Origin: Ilyomonas sp965247435
GTDB lineage: Bacteria; Bacteroidota; Bacteroidia; Chitinophagales; Chitinophagaceae
Length of the DNA: 64,000 bases
Reading direction: 5' to 3'
Assembly: GCA_965247435.1 (NCBI GenBank)
Contig: OZ252019.1
Location: 868,001 to 932,000, forward strand
Shown in pieces: positions 44,574 to 53,693 of this stretch (positions are counted from its first letter, which is position 1; each line of letters opens with the position of its first letter). The notes beneath the pieces were generated by a model. It was not told where the DNA came from and did not search any database. It saw nothing but the letters and a program-made list of their open reading frames with translations. A program made the position numbers and the translations under genes.

Positions 44574-45581
44574 ATGAAAAAAGGGATTGTTCTTCTTATA
44601 ACTGTTTTGTTTTTAAAAGCCTCCATCCCCGCAGCAGCGCAGGATTCGGATGTGTATTCGCTCGAACAAAAAATTGATGTTCCCGGCAACGGCGGCTACG
44701 ATTATCTTTCTATAGACGTTGTTAACCATCACCTTTTTGTATCGCATGGTACGGCTGTAAATGTTATTGATCTCAACACACAAAAAGTTGTCGGCGCTAT
44801 TGACAATATGCAGGGCGTGCATGGCATTGCCGTGGTAAATGAAGTGAATAAGGGTTTTATTACCGATGGCAAAGCCAATGCAGTTGTCGTGTTTGATCTT
44901 ATTACTTTTAAAACCATTGCCACCATCCCTTTGAGCGGCAAAAAACCGGATGCCATTACGTATGATCCGGCATCTAAAAAAGTATTCGCCTTTTGCGGTG
45001 ATAGTAATAATGCCTGCGTAATTGACATCAGTACCTTAAAAGAAACCGGCACCGTGGATCTTGGCGGCGCGCCCGAGTTTGGCGTTCCGGACGGAGAGGG
45101 GCTGGTGTATAATAACCTCGAGGATAAAAGCAATTTAGCAGTGGTTGATACCAGATCCATGAAGGTGATTCATACGTACCCGCTGGCGCCATGCGGAGGG
45201 CCTACCGGTTTGGCTATTGATAAAGAAGACCAGCGTTTATTTACCGTATGCAGGGAAAACAAAGGCATGAGTGTAGTGGATGCCTCATCAGGAAAAGTAA
45301 TTACCACCGTGCCTATCGGCGCCGGCGTGGATGCAGTTGCTTACGATGCAAAAACAAAGCTGGTGATTGTTTCTAATGCCGACGGTACCGCTACCATCAT
45401 CAAACAAAAATCAGCCGATGAATACGCTGTCGTGCAAACCTTGAAAACAACTTACCGCGCCAAAACAATGACGCTCGATACTGCCACGCATAAAATATAT
45501 TTCAGCGCGCCGCAGTTTGCTGCAGGCACAAAGAACGCTGTGGAAGGAACTTTTGCGGTGTACGTTTATACTATGAAGTAA
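44574..45581 (+). CDS. YncE-family secreted beta-propeller
   Basis: The ATG at 44574 gives 335 residues with a signal peptide ending near AAAQ; a longer frame from 44499 would hide it. The fold is a seven-bladed propeller of YVTN/YncE type with repeats such as HHLFVSHGTAVNVIDL, GKANAVVVFDL, NNACVIDIS and NKGMSVVDASSGK. E. coli YncE is an envelope protein made under iron limitation, and relatives often sit beside TonB receptors, as here where it diverges from one. Transport partner or substrate binder is a reasonable guess. Confidence 0.82.
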   Translation: MKKGIVLLITVLFLKASIPAAAQDSDVYSLEQKIDVPGNGGYDYLSIDVVNHHLFVSHGTAVNVIDLNTQKVVGAIDNMQGVHGIAVVNEVNKGFITDGKANAVVVFDLITFKTIATIPLSGKKPDAITYDPASKKVFAFCGDSNNACVIDISTLKETGTVDLGGAPEFGVPDGEGLVYNNLEDKSNLAVVDTRSMKVIHTYPLAPCGGPTGLAIDKEDQRLFTVCRENKGMSVVDASSGKVITTVPIGAGVDAVAYDAKTKLVIVSNADGTATIIKQKSADEYAVVQTLKTTYRAKTMTLDTATHKIYFSAPQFAAGTKNAVEGTFAVYVYTMK

Positions 45582-45604
45582 TTCTTATCCGACCTGGATT
45601 AGTT

Positions 45605-45648
45605 AAATGCAGTGAGGGCTTGATTTTGATTGAGCCTGCACTGCATTT
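45605..45648 (+). terminator. terminator after the YncE gene
   Basis: AAATGCAGTG (45605-45614) pairs with CACTGCATTT (45639-45648), with more pairing inside (GGCT/AGCC). It starts 24 bp after the stop codon. Confidence 0.7.
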
Positions 45649-45823
45649 GTATTTTACAGGCGTGTATGGCCGCGCTTATATAGCTGTATTAATGCGGCTT
45701 GCAGGAAGAGGAAAACCGGTTTCCGTAAACGGTATGCCATCCGGTGAAATTTGTGTGGAAAGAAATTTGTATGGTAGATAAACAATAGCGAGCAATATTT
45801 ATTAATACCATCGGCCAAACAAA

Positions 45824-46207
45824 ATGACACTCAACACACAAATTACCTGGCTTTTCATCTTAGCTATACCGGTAGCCTGCATTGCCTGGACGGTAACGCA
45901 CGAAGAAATTTTTTCTGAGCCCCGCGAATATTGTAAACAACAAAGCTCGGCAGGCAAAACTTTGGTAAAAAGAAAGTTTTTTTACCTCTTTACCTGCGAG
46001 TATTGCTTTAGCTTTTATGTAACTGCCTTGTTGCTTATCATTACCAGATACCAGTTGCTGTTTACCGGCTGGAAAGGATACTTTATAGCTGAGTTTTCGC
46101 TCATGTGGATTGCCAATGTTTACATGAGCCTGTTCCTGTTTATCCGTACCGATATTAAGAAAGAAAAGATTAATACTAAAATCAAGGAAACGGAATTAGA
46201 AAAATAG
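45824..46207 (+). CDS. small membrane protein of unknown function
   Basis: This 127-residue protein has three likely membrane helices (about 8-24, 56-75 and 90-110) and a charged C-terminal tail rich in Lys and Glu. A CEYCFSFYVT motif opens the second helix. Paired Cys before a membrane helix recalls DUF1360-type small membrane proteins, but I am not sure of the family. It stands alone between the YncE gene and the pta region. Confidence 0.6.
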   Translation: MTLNTQITWLFILAIPVACIAWTVTHEEIFSEPREYCKQQSSAGKTLVKRKFFYLFTCEYCFSFYVTALLLIITRYQLLFTGWKGYFIAEFSLMWIANVYMSLFLFIRTDIKKEKINTKIKETELEK

Positions 46208-46626
46208 GAACACATTTCCAATTGCAATTATAGCAGGCTGTTTTAGCGTTGCCATTCATACATTCTGCAGCAACTGCTTCTTGAAGTATGGTTGTATTGA
46301 ACACTTTTTATTCAGGCGTTCCTTCCTGTCTGCAGCAGCACATTTACCCTTATAATATTGAGAAAATATAGCTCGGAAACTGCCGGATACCCTGCCGGTA
46401 ATTGGGCTTGCACCCAAAGGTTTGTGCAGTTATAAAAAATTACGGTAGTAATCCGGTTTGAAGAAAACGAGCGTAACCTGTCAGGTGATTAAATTTTTTA
46501 CCTGTAAAATATTCTAACGGGACAGGTTTTTTAGCTGGTACATTTCTAATTGAGCCACCGCTCAAATTACATTACACCTGCTTTTTTATCACGGCTGGAT
46601 TACTTTCGCCGTTAAATACAGGCAGC
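46208..46626. other. gene-free region upstream of pta
   Basis: These 419 bp carry a degenerate REP-like pair listed separately, the hairpin TTGGG/CCCAA near 46412-46427, and the palindrome TTGAGC-CACC-GCTCAA at 46550-46565, about 60 bp before pta. That palindrome could be a regulator site. I found no riboswitch core that I trust. Confidence 0.45.
46474..46532. repeat. degenerate REP-like pair (TAACCTGTCAGGT family)
   Basis: TAACCTGTCAGGTGATT at 46474-46490 faces a degenerate partner, GGGACAGGTTTTTTA, ending near 46532. The core is the same AACCTGTCAGG seen as perfect pairs at 10621-10677 and 16605-16634. Confidence 0.55.
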
Positions 46627-48720
46627 ATGACGAAAACGGTTTTTATAGCATCGGCGGAACCTTACAGCGGCAAATCGGTAATTGCCATCGGCCTCATCAA
46701 TATGTTGTTGGGCAAGGCTAAGAAAATCGGTTACTTTAAACCCATTATCAACGAAGATGCCGGGAGTAAAAAGGATGTGCATATCGAAACGGTCATCGGC
46801 TATTTTGCGCTGCCCGTGCTGTATGAAGATGCGTTTGCTTTTACCCGCCAGCAGGTGCTCCAGCGTATAGAAACCGACAGTGAGGGCGATGTGCTAAATA
46901 CGATTATTGAGAAATACAAAAAAGCGGAAGAGCAGTATGATTTTACAGTGATTGAAGGCAGCGATTTTGTGGGCGAAGGCACCGCGTTTGAATTTGAATA
47001 CAACATCTTAATTGCAAAGAATTTAGGTGCGCCTGCGATCGTGGTTATTTCAGGAGCAAACAAAACCACGGCGCAGATCGTCAGTTTTGCTTTGAACATT
47101 CGGCGCAATTTTGAAGCCCGGGAAGTACAGGTACTCAGCATCGTGGTAAATAAAGTGGCCGGGGAGCAGGAGAGTGATGTTCGGGAACTATTGCGGATGC
47201 AGCTGCCGCCGACCATTATTCTTTCGGTCATCCCGGTAAATAAAAGCCTGTTAAGCCCAACCATGAAAGAGATAACGGAGCACCTGAAAGGCAAGCTGCT
47301 CTTTGGCGAACAGCAGCTCTCCAACAGCGTGGATCATTTTATCACCGGCGCCATGCAGTTGCCGCACTTTCTAAAGTACATAAGAGAGAACGTATTGATT
47401 ATTACACCCGGCGACCGCGGCGATATTATTATCGGCGCACTGCAGGCAAACCTTTCTGCCAGCTATCCTAAAATAGCCGGCATTGTGCTTACAGCCGGCA
47501 CCGAACCCGAAGAGCCCGTAATGCGGCTGATAGAAGGCTTGCAAACCGTAGTGCCCATTATAGCGGTGCAAACCGGCACTTTTGAAACCAGCAAAACGAT
47601 CGGCGCTATCCCTTCGCGCATTACGGCGGATAATACAAAGAAAATCGAACTGGCCATTACCATGTTTGATAAGTATGTAGATACCGGCGCCCTCGAAGAG
47701 CGGATGGTTACATTTACTTCGGAAAGCATTACGCCGCACATGTTTCAGTACCAGCTTGCCAAATGGGCCAAGAGCAAAAAGAAACATATTGTGCTGCCCG
47801 AAGGTAACGACGACCGCATACTGAAAGCGGCTGCACGCCTGCTAAGCCAGGATATTGTAACCCTCACCATATTGGGAGACAGCGGTGAAATTGCGGCTGC
47901 CGTTAAGCGGCTGGGTATTACCATGAATATGAATAATGTCCGCATTCTTAATCCGGCGTATGATATCCATTATAATGAGTATGTACAAACCTTGTACGAG
48001 CTGCGCAAAACCAAAAATGTAACGCTGGAAATGGCCCGGGATCTGATGACCGATGTGTCTTATTTTGGAACCATGATGGTGCATAAAGGCCACGCCGATG
48101 GCATGGTATCGGGCGCGGTACATACCACACAGCACACGATACGGCCGGCCCTGCAGTTTATTAAAACAAAGCCAGGTGTTTCCATTGTGTCTTCTGTATT
48201 TTTTATGTGCCTGCCCGACCGCGTTGCGGTGTTCGGCGATTGTGCAGTCAATCCAAATCCAACCGCAGCGCAGTTGGCAGAGATTGCCATCTCATCGGCC
48301 GAAAGCAGCAAGCGCTTTGGCATCGAGCCGAGAATAGCCATGCTTTCCTACTCGTCCGGCACTTCGGGCGAAGGCGAGGACGTAGAAAAAGTACGGCAAG
48401 CTACGGAGCTTGTAAAACAGAAACGCCCGGACTTAAAAATAGAAGGCCCCATCCAGTACGATGCGGCAGTTGACCCGCTGGTAGGCAGTCAGAAGCTCCC
48501 GAACTCTGCCGTTGCCGGTAGAGCCAGTGTACTTATTTTCCCGGATTTAAATACGGGCAATAACACGTATAAAGCGGTGCAGCGGGAGACGGGCGCGCTG
48601 GCCATCGGTCCGATGCTGCAGGGCTTAAACAAACCCATTAATGACCTTAGCCGCGGCTGCACCGTAGATGATATTTTCAACACGGTAATCATTACGGCTA
48701 TACAGTGCCAGGATAATTGA
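46627..48720 (+). CDS. pta: phosphate acetyltransferase (long form)
   Basis: This 697-residue enzyme interconverts acetyl-CoA and acetyl phosphate. The N-terminal BioD-like P-loop domain starts SAEPYSGKSVIAIGL, a DRTGG domain lies in the middle (about 230-340), and the catalytic PTA domain covers about 370-695 (LPEGNDDRILKAA, SGAVHTTQHTIRPAL, MLSYSSGTSGEGEDVEKVRQA, QYDAAVDPLVG). Its usual partner ackA is found 5.7 kb downstream, beyond an AT-rich insert, rather than directly after it. Confidence 0.95.
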   Translation: MTKTVFIASAEPYSGKSVIAIGLINMLLGKAKKIGYFKPIINEDAGSKKDVHIETVIGYFALPVLYEDAFAFTRQQVLQRIETDSEGDVLNTIIEKYKKAEEQYDFTVIEGSDFVGEGTAFEFEYNILIAKNLGAPAIVVISGANKTTAQIVSFALNIRRNFEAREVQVLSIVVNKVAGEQESDVRELLRMQLPPTIILSVIPVNKSLLSPTMKEITEHLKGKLLFGEQQLSNSVDHFITGAMQLPHFLKYIRENVLIITPGDRGDIIIGALQANLSASYPKIAGIVLTAGTEPEEPVMRLIEGLQTVVPIIAVQTGTFETSKTIGAIPSRITADNTKKIELAITMFDKYVDTGALEERMVTFTSESITPHMFQYQLAKWAKSKKKHIVLPEGNDDRILKAAARLLSQDIVTLTILGDSGEIAAAVKRLGITMNMNNVRILNPAYDIHYNEYVQTLYELRKTKNVTLEMARDLMTDVSYFGTMMVHKGHADGMVSGAVHTTQHTIRPALQFIKTKPGVSIVSSVFFMCLPDRVAVFGDCAVNPNPTAAQLAEIAISSAESSKRFGIEPRIAMLSYSSGTSGEGEDVEKVRQATELVKQKRPDLKIEGPIQYDAAVDPLVGSQKLPNSAVAGRASVLIFPDLNTGNNTYKAVQRETGALAIGPMLQGLNKPINDLSRGCTVDDIFNTVIITAIQCQDN

Positions 48721-48882
48721 TTAAATACAGTGAATGATAGCAATTTCATTATCATCTTGTTGCTGTTTAGGTGAGTAGCAAGGCATTGGTAAAATATAAG
48801 TTACGTTGGATAAGTTCAAATTATAATTCCGCGTTTTTGGGGTAGCAGAATTTGACATAGTGAACAAATGAGCAATGCTGCT

Positions 48883-48985
48883 ACTTAAAATACGCAACTG
48901 GTTAGCTCATGATTAGTAAGGACTAATATATTTGCTTACTGATTTTTACTATGAAAAACATGCGTATATTTAAGTGTTGTGCGTA
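48883..48985. repeat. attC-like inverted repeat upstream of the 175-residue gene
   Basis: ACTTAAAATACGCA at 48883-48896 pairs with TGCGTATATTTAAGT at 48961-48975, with one extra base. The following GTTGTGCGTA (48976-48985) is the exact inverse of TACGCACAAC at 49536-49545, on the other side of the gene. Together they bracket one open reading frame. Confidence 0.5.
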
Positions 48986-49005
48986 ATTTAAAATAAAAGA
49001 CTTTA

Positions 49006-49533
49006 ATGTTTATAACTACAATTGACAAACAGAAACGAGTTATAGACTGGACAGAACTCAATCACCTTAAAAAAGACATTCTTTGGGTATTTGACGAAAA
49101 TACAGGACAATTAAACGCTTCGTTTGTTCCCGACTATTCGTTTTCAAGTAAGTATTGGGAGTATCTTACGTTAGACGATGACGAGTTATTAGCAATGACA
49201 GACATTGACTTTTACAGACAAGGCATTTTAATTATCATTCTTTGTATGACAGTAGAATATATTGACACGACAACTGGTAATCAAAAAGTATTTGGTGACA
49301 CAGCAATTAACCATATTGACAAGTACGTTGAAGCTTTCCAGACAGAAAATAAAAATCAGGAAGCATTGAAAAATCTTATAACGTTAGGATTGACAATTGC
49401 GGCTTCAATGACAAAAGAAGACTTACTGAATACGGACGGTTATGACCACAAAGACCTTGATAAATTTTATGCTCAACTAAATTGGGTTGACGTAACGTTT
49501 ATAAAATCGTACTTCAACTCAAAGACAAAATAA
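49006..49533 (+). CDS. hypothetical protein, cassette-like
   Basis: This 175-residue acidic soluble protein has no signal peptide and no family that I recognise. It has a hydrophobic segment at about 72-88 (GILIIILCMTVEYI) that may be a buried strand-helix unit rather than a membrane span, and a helical middle (INHIDKYVEAFQTENKNQEALKNL split by turns). The gene is markedly AT-rich compared with pta. It is bracketed by inverted repeats, and its stop codon is one base from the right-hand element, the arrangement of a mobile gene cassette. Function unknown. Confidence 0.7.
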   Translation: MFITTIDKQKRVIDWTELNHLKKDILWVFDENTGQLNASFVPDYSFSSKYWEYLTLDDDELLAMTDIDFYRQGILIIILCMTVEYIDTTTGNQKVFGDTAINHIDKYVEAFQTENKNQEALKNLITLGLTIAASMTKEDLLNTDGYDHKDLDKFYAQLNWVDVTFIKSYFNSKTK

Positions 49534-49534
49534 A

Positions 49535-49740
49535 CTACGCACAACAAAAGTATTTGCGTTATGTCGGCGGACAGATTAATAAGCCTCAACTTCAGCTATC
49601 TAATGAATCTTCAGTTCAAGCTTGACGTTAGAAATTGAGCTTCGGATGTATCAATGAACAATTGTACTTTTATTCAGCATTTGCTACAAGCTGACGGTTT
49701 TTCAAATTCCGCCACAAACGCAAATACTAAAACGTTGTAG
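49535..49740. repeat. attC-like element, about 206 bp
   Basis: The left arm starts CTACGCACAACAAAAGTATT. AGTATTTGCGTT at 49549-49560 is the exact inverse of 49717-49728, extended by ATGTCGGCGG (49561-49570) against CCGCCACA. The outer CTAC...ACAAC pairs with GTTGTAG at 49734-49740. The opening motif GCACAACAA-N2-GTATT recurs at 53954. Integron attC sites have this overall form (long imperfect palindrome directly after a single gene), although no integrase is seen. Confidence 0.6.
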
Positions 49741-50196
49741 GAAACCCTACTTTGACAGACCAAAATAATTTCATGCTTATAAAATCAGCCCTATATGCTA
49801 TATTTCGCAGACAAACTAAATTAGTTGATTCGATATTCATCAATCTTAACTTCTATAAAAGTTTTAGCTTTTATTTCTGAAACTGCATCTTTTCTCAAAT
49901 TGATCGTTTTTTCCAATTATAAATGTTATTCCCTGATATAATCCAAATCACTTAGTCATTTTAGAATCTAAATCAGTCAGCCTATTCGCTGTTTTAATAC
50001 CAAATAATTTTTTAAATATCGGAGTACAGCAGTGCCCGTGATTTTTGCGGGATTAAAGGATTAGTTCAATTAAGGTATAGTCAATAGTACATAGCACAGT
50101 TACGCCAGCACAAAGCTAAGCTGCATGCCTGCGCCAATGCGGGGGAAAACCCTCTGAGGCGAAACTGCTGATATTCTACAAAGAAATATTTTCTGA
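49741..50196. other. gene-free AT-rich stretch
   Basis: No gene or clear structure is visible between the attC-like element and the end of the minus-strand WD40 protein gene. The last 100 bases are somewhat GC-richer (near 50100-50160). Confidence 0.5.
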
Positions 50197-51594
50197 TTAA
50201 AATTTTACAAGTTTTTTTATGATATTAAAGTTGCTTAAATGTATTGTGCAATAGTAAATGCCCGCAGGAATATTTTTTGTATTCAGAAATATTTGGTGAA
50301 CGCCTTCGGTCTGCTGTGTTTCACTCAATATTGTTGCAATTTCACCACCCACTGTGTTGAATAATTTTATACTTACCCTTTCTGATTTTTGTAATGTGTA
50401 TTGAATAGTGGTGCCTTTATTAAATGGATTAGGATAAGCATTTGCGTTATTTGAAATTACTTTTTCTGCATTAATATTTTGTGGCGCTACAGCTTGCAAA
50501 GGAACATTGTTTGAATAACTAACCCTTGCTACTTTAAATGAATTATTAATGCCGCCATAAGCTATCAATTTACTGTCAGATGAAAAAGCAATGCTTTTAA
50601 TTCCCTTGCTCATATTATCAGTATAAGTTGTTACGAGCACATTTGTTTGTAAATTCCAGAAAAGAATTTTCCCAATGAAGCCATTTTTTGCGAACTGTGT
50701 GGTTGCGGCGCTCAGGTATTTTCCATCGGGAGTAAACTCAACAGTAGCATAAGCATTTGCAACAGTTATATTGAGCGGAAATGTTGAGAGCAGTTTTCCA
50801 TCAGCAATACGCCATACTTTTGCGTTTAAATTATAACCATCGCCGGTGCTTGCAAGTAACAGCCCGTCTGTTGAAATGGAGATCTTTACATCATTACCGC
50901 CGCCATTCAAATAATCGCCATGAATAAGTGTTCTTACAAGAGCGCCTGTTTTATAATCCCAAAATTTTATAAGCCCGTCCTGGCCGGCTGATATAAGATT
51001 TTTTCCATCTTTTGTGAATGAAACATCTGTTGTGTTATATAAATGCCCTGGCAGTGTACGCAATAAATTAAAATTGGTATCGTATAAACCAATTTCTCCG
51101 GTGTTATTATAACCTGTTCCAACAGCAATGGTTTTTTCATCGGGCGAAATTGCAACGGCATATCCGTTACCTTTTGGGTTGATGGTTTTATTCAAACTTC
51201 CATTTACATTATAATTATATAAGCCCGGCCTGTCTATATAACAACCACTTTCGCCGGGGCAATATGAAGTGCCGTGTGCAGAATAAATTTTTTTTTCGTT
51301 TGCTGAGAGTGCCAGCGAATTGGTTAAGCCTATAAAAAAATTTGTGATGGTTGATTTTGGGCTGCTGTCTGCAACATTCCATTGTTTAATTTGTCCGCAG
51401 GTGGTTGGATAGCAATTTAGCGTAGAACCGCCTGTAAAAAGCGTTTTACTATCCTTTGAAAACTGAATGGTTTCCGCATCTGAATTTTCCTGCCAGAAAA
51501 CATTCAGATTTACTTTTTGGGAGAATAAAGATGAGCTTGCAATCATCAGAACAATTGTTGCCATGATGATTTTGCATGTGTAATTGATTTTCAT
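50197..51594 (-). CDS. WD40-repeat protein with T9SS sorting domain
   Basis: This 465-residue secreted protein has a signal peptide ending near LFSQ at about 26. The middle is a beta-propeller with WD-type blades (VAISPDEKTIAVGTG, DVSFTKDGKNLISAGQDG, IKFWDYKTGALVRTL, SIAFSSDSKLIAYGG). The last about 75 residues are a type A sorting domain (YPNPFNKGTTIQYTLQKS to NIIKKLVKF), which targets cargo to the type IX secretion system. Binding partner unknown. It lies in the AT-rich insert between pta and ackA. Confidence 0.88.
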   Translation of the reverse strand: MKINYTCKIIMATIVLMIASSSLFSQKVNLNVFWQENSDAETIQFSKDSKTLFTGGSTLNCYPTTCGQIKQWNVADSSPKSTITNFFIGLTNSLALSANEKKIYSAHGTSYCPGESGCYIDRPGLYNYNVNGSLNKTINPKGNGYAVAISPDEKTIAVGTGYNNTGEIGLYDTNFNLLRTLPGHLYNTTDVSFTKDGKNLISAGQDGLIKFWDYKTGALVRTLIHGDYLNGGGNDVKISISTDGLLLASTGDGYNLNAKVWRIADGKLLSTFPLNITVANAYATVEFTPDGKYLSAATTQFAKNGFIGKILFWNLQTNVLVTTYTDNMSKGIKSIAFSSDSKLIAYGGINNSFKVARVSYSNNVPLQAVAPQNINAEKVISNNANAYPNPFNKGTTIQYTLQKSERVSIKLFNTVGGEIATILSETQQTEGVHQIFLNTKNIPAGIYYCTIHLSNFNIIKKLVKF

Positions 51595-52200
51595 GAAATT
51601 TATTTTATTTACAGATGATGAAAGTATATATCACATTATAATAAAGCCGGGCCTTATTTTTACTATACATCGGTTATCGCATTCTAAAACATTATTATCC
51701 GGAATACAGTTAAAAACGAAAGAGGTTTTAAAGCATAAAATCGTTAAGGCCAGTAAAGTATTTTATTTATACTTTCTTGCAATTAGCCCATTTTGCGTAT
51801 TGCGTTTCTGTTTCATTAAATTAAGAATACGCAACAATTACAGAAACCGTTGCAAAGTCTTAAAATAAAACGGGCTGCCGGTGTTTCATCTCTTGCTTTA
51901 GCAAACAATCAAAACAATTTTTGAATTTTTTATTCCGGTGGAAGTTATATTTTTACAAAAAACAAACACTCTAAAACTTTACCGGGATTCCTACAACAAA
52001 TGTATTGCTAAAAAGCAGGGCTGACCTGCATTTCATCATCTTTAGTTCTTTGGTCATCTTGGGTTCGGACAGAAGGATTTCTTATCAGCTTTTGTTATTA
52101 ACTTCATCTATAAATTATAAATCATCGGTAGCTCCGGGCAGAACGTTCATTGAATATCCTGCCTTCAGCAATACCTACCGTTGTGTGTAATCCTCCCGCC
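51595..52200. other. gene-free AT-rich stretch before the IS30 element
   Basis: About 600 bp contain only short frames without family features (for example 51584-51868 and 52005-52190). I see no convincing gene. It holds the promoter of the minus-strand WD40 gene at its left end. Confidence 0.5.
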
Positions 52201-53431
52201 GGTTCAATAATCTAACGCAACGCTAAGCCTAAAAAACTTATCTTGTATGATGGGAAAAAACTATGGTCGTTTATCCTTGATAGAACGGATAGAGATTGAA
52301 AAGTTAGTAAGTCATAAAAAGAGTTATAGCGAGATTAGTGAGGTCTTAGGTCGCAATAAAAGCACTGTCAGCCGGGAGGTAAATAAACAAGGCAGAGAGG
52401 GTTATAAAGCTATTGAAGGCGAACGGCTTGCCGTGAGCAGTGTTAGTAATCGCCGTAGTGGCAAGACCAAAATAAGGCAGTGTGTGGAGCTTGAACAATA
52501 TGTATTAGACAAACTTGAGCTGAGGTGGTCGCCGTGGCTGATACACAGGATTTTAAAAAGAAAATTTCCACAAAACAAAGCAATGCAGATCTCTCACGAA
52601 GCCATTTATTTGTACATCTATCTGCACAGTAAAAAAGAGCTAAAAAGCTTGCTAATATCAGAGCTCAGGCAGAAAAGAAAGTATCGTGGAAACGTGCGCA
52701 GGGGAGCTGATAAACGCACAACTATACAAGATCCCATACGTATAGACGAACGTCCTGAAGAAGTAAAAGGCAGGCTTATACCAGGTCATTGGGAAGGCGA
52801 TCTGGTAATGGGTAAAGAACGCTCAAGTGCAATAGGGACGCTGGTTGAGCGCACTACACGCACCATCATTATAGTACCCCTAAAGGCAAGAGATGCCACT
52901 ACAGTGCGCAAGGCTTTTGAAAAAGAATTCAGGTCAATACCAGCGCAGATGAAAAAGACAATGACCTACGATAATGGCACCGAGATGGCACAGCATAAAC
53001 TCTTTACAAAGAACACCAAAATACAAGTTTATTTTACACACCCCTACAGCCCGTGGGAAAGACCAACCAATGAAAATAGTAACGGATTGATAAGAGATTA
53101 TTTTCCTGCAGGAACAGACTTTAGTACCATTTCAACAGCACGTTTAAAAGAGGTGCAAAACCAGCTAAATGAACGACCAAGACACGTGCTTGATTACCGA
53201 ACTCCCAAAGAAGTTTTTGAAGAAATGATACTAACCCAAATTGCATAAATCTTTTACCTGTGTGGCTGGAGATTGGAAACCACAGCGAACAAACAGGCTT
53301 TTGAAAAGTGATGGGAAGTGTAAAAAGCTTCCCTCATTTTAAACAGAAAAACAATCACTTTTTAAAACAAAAAAAGAGTTTCCAATAAAACATTAAATTT
53401 GGTGACAGCGTTGCAATAGAACTTTGAAACC
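52201..53431 (+). mobile_element. IS30-family insertion sequence, about 1.23 kb
   Basis: An IS30 transposase gene fills most of the element. The left end GGTTCAATAATCTAACGCAACGCT and the right end read in reverse (GGTTTCAAAGTTCTATTGCAACGCT, each split here only by role) match at about 19 of 25 positions, including GCAACGCT, and define imperfect terminal inverted repeats at 52201 and 53431. A target duplication could not be fixed by eye. A hairpin GGGAAG/CTTCCC at 53313-53333 lies after the transposase. Confidence 0.8.
52247..53248 (+). CDS. IS30-family transposase
   Basis: This 333-residue DDE transposase appears intact. An N-terminal helix-turn-helix region (LSLIERIEIEKLV, SYSEISEVLGRNKSTVSREV) binds the IS ends. 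The catalytic core shows HWEGDLVMG (first Asp, about residue 184), TYDNGTEMA (second Asp, about 243) and NENSNGLIRDYFPAGTDF (Glu, about 277), the IS30 pattern. The full length and unbroken frame suggest the element may still move. Confidence 0.95.
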   Translation: MMGKNYGRLSLIERIEIEKLVSHKKSYSEISEVLGRNKSTVSREVNKQGREGYKAIEGERLAVSSVSNRRSGKTKIRQCVELEQYVLDKLELRWSPWLIHRILKRKFPQNKAMQISHEAIYLYIYLHSKKELKSLLISELRQKRKYRGNVRRGADKRTTIQDPIRIDERPEEVKGRLIPGHWEGDLVMGKERSSAIGTLVERTTRTIIIVPLKARDATTVRKAFEKEFRSIPAQMKKTMTYDNGTEMAQHKLFTKNTKIQVYFTHPYSPWERPTNENSNGLIRDYFPAGTDFSTISTARLKEVQNQLNERPRHVLDYRTPKEVFEEMILTQIA

Positions 53432-53559
53432 ACCTCCTAAACCGAAATGATATGTGGTCTTTCACTGTATTTAAAGCATTCACAGGTTTGTTTTAATCGC
53501 TGGAGGAAAAACTTGGTGCTAGAAGTTTTAAACCAAACTCCAACAACGGCGTAAAAAGA

Positions 53560-53582
53560 AGCCCGGCTCTGTGAACCGGGCT
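53560..53582 (-). terminator. intrinsic terminator of the 31-residue gene
   Basis: AGCCCGG (53560-53566) pairs with CCGGGCT (53576-53582). On the minus strand the stem is followed by CTTCTTTTTAC, a T-rich tail. It starts 15 bp after the stop of the small Lys-rich gene. Confidence 0.8.
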
Positions 53583-53597
53583 CTCTGCGTTTTGACC

Positions 53598-53693
53598 TTA
53601 CCGTGCTTTTTTCTTTGGATCCGCTTTCTTCTGTGCTGAGCTTTTCTTTTTAGTAGGCTTATTCTTCCTAGGTTCAGCTGTCTTTTTCGGCAT
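53598..53693 (-). CDS. 31-residue lysine-rich basic protein
   Basis: ATG at 53693 to TAA at 53598 encodes MPKKTAEPRKNKPTKKK followed by SSAQKKADPKKKAR. Over a third of the residues are Lys, there is no hydrophobic core, and it is probably disordered. A good intrinsic terminator directly after it on the same strand supports a real transcript. Similar short basic proteins bind nucleic acids or ribosomes, but no family is recognised here. It was too short to be found by length-based gene calling. Confidence 0.55.
   Translation of the reverse strand: MPKKTAEPRKNKPTKKKSSAQKKADPKKKAR

Noticed and set aside
46380..46440. Possible riboswitch (GC-rich pairs TGCCGG..., TTGGG/CCCAA) upstream of pta
   Set aside because: No conserved riboswitch core found; the repeated TGCCGG is direct, not inverted, and pta is not a usual target.
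51584..52190. Frames of 94 and 61 codons between the WD40 gene and IS30
   Set aside because: AT-rich low-complexity products with no signal, family or neighbour support.
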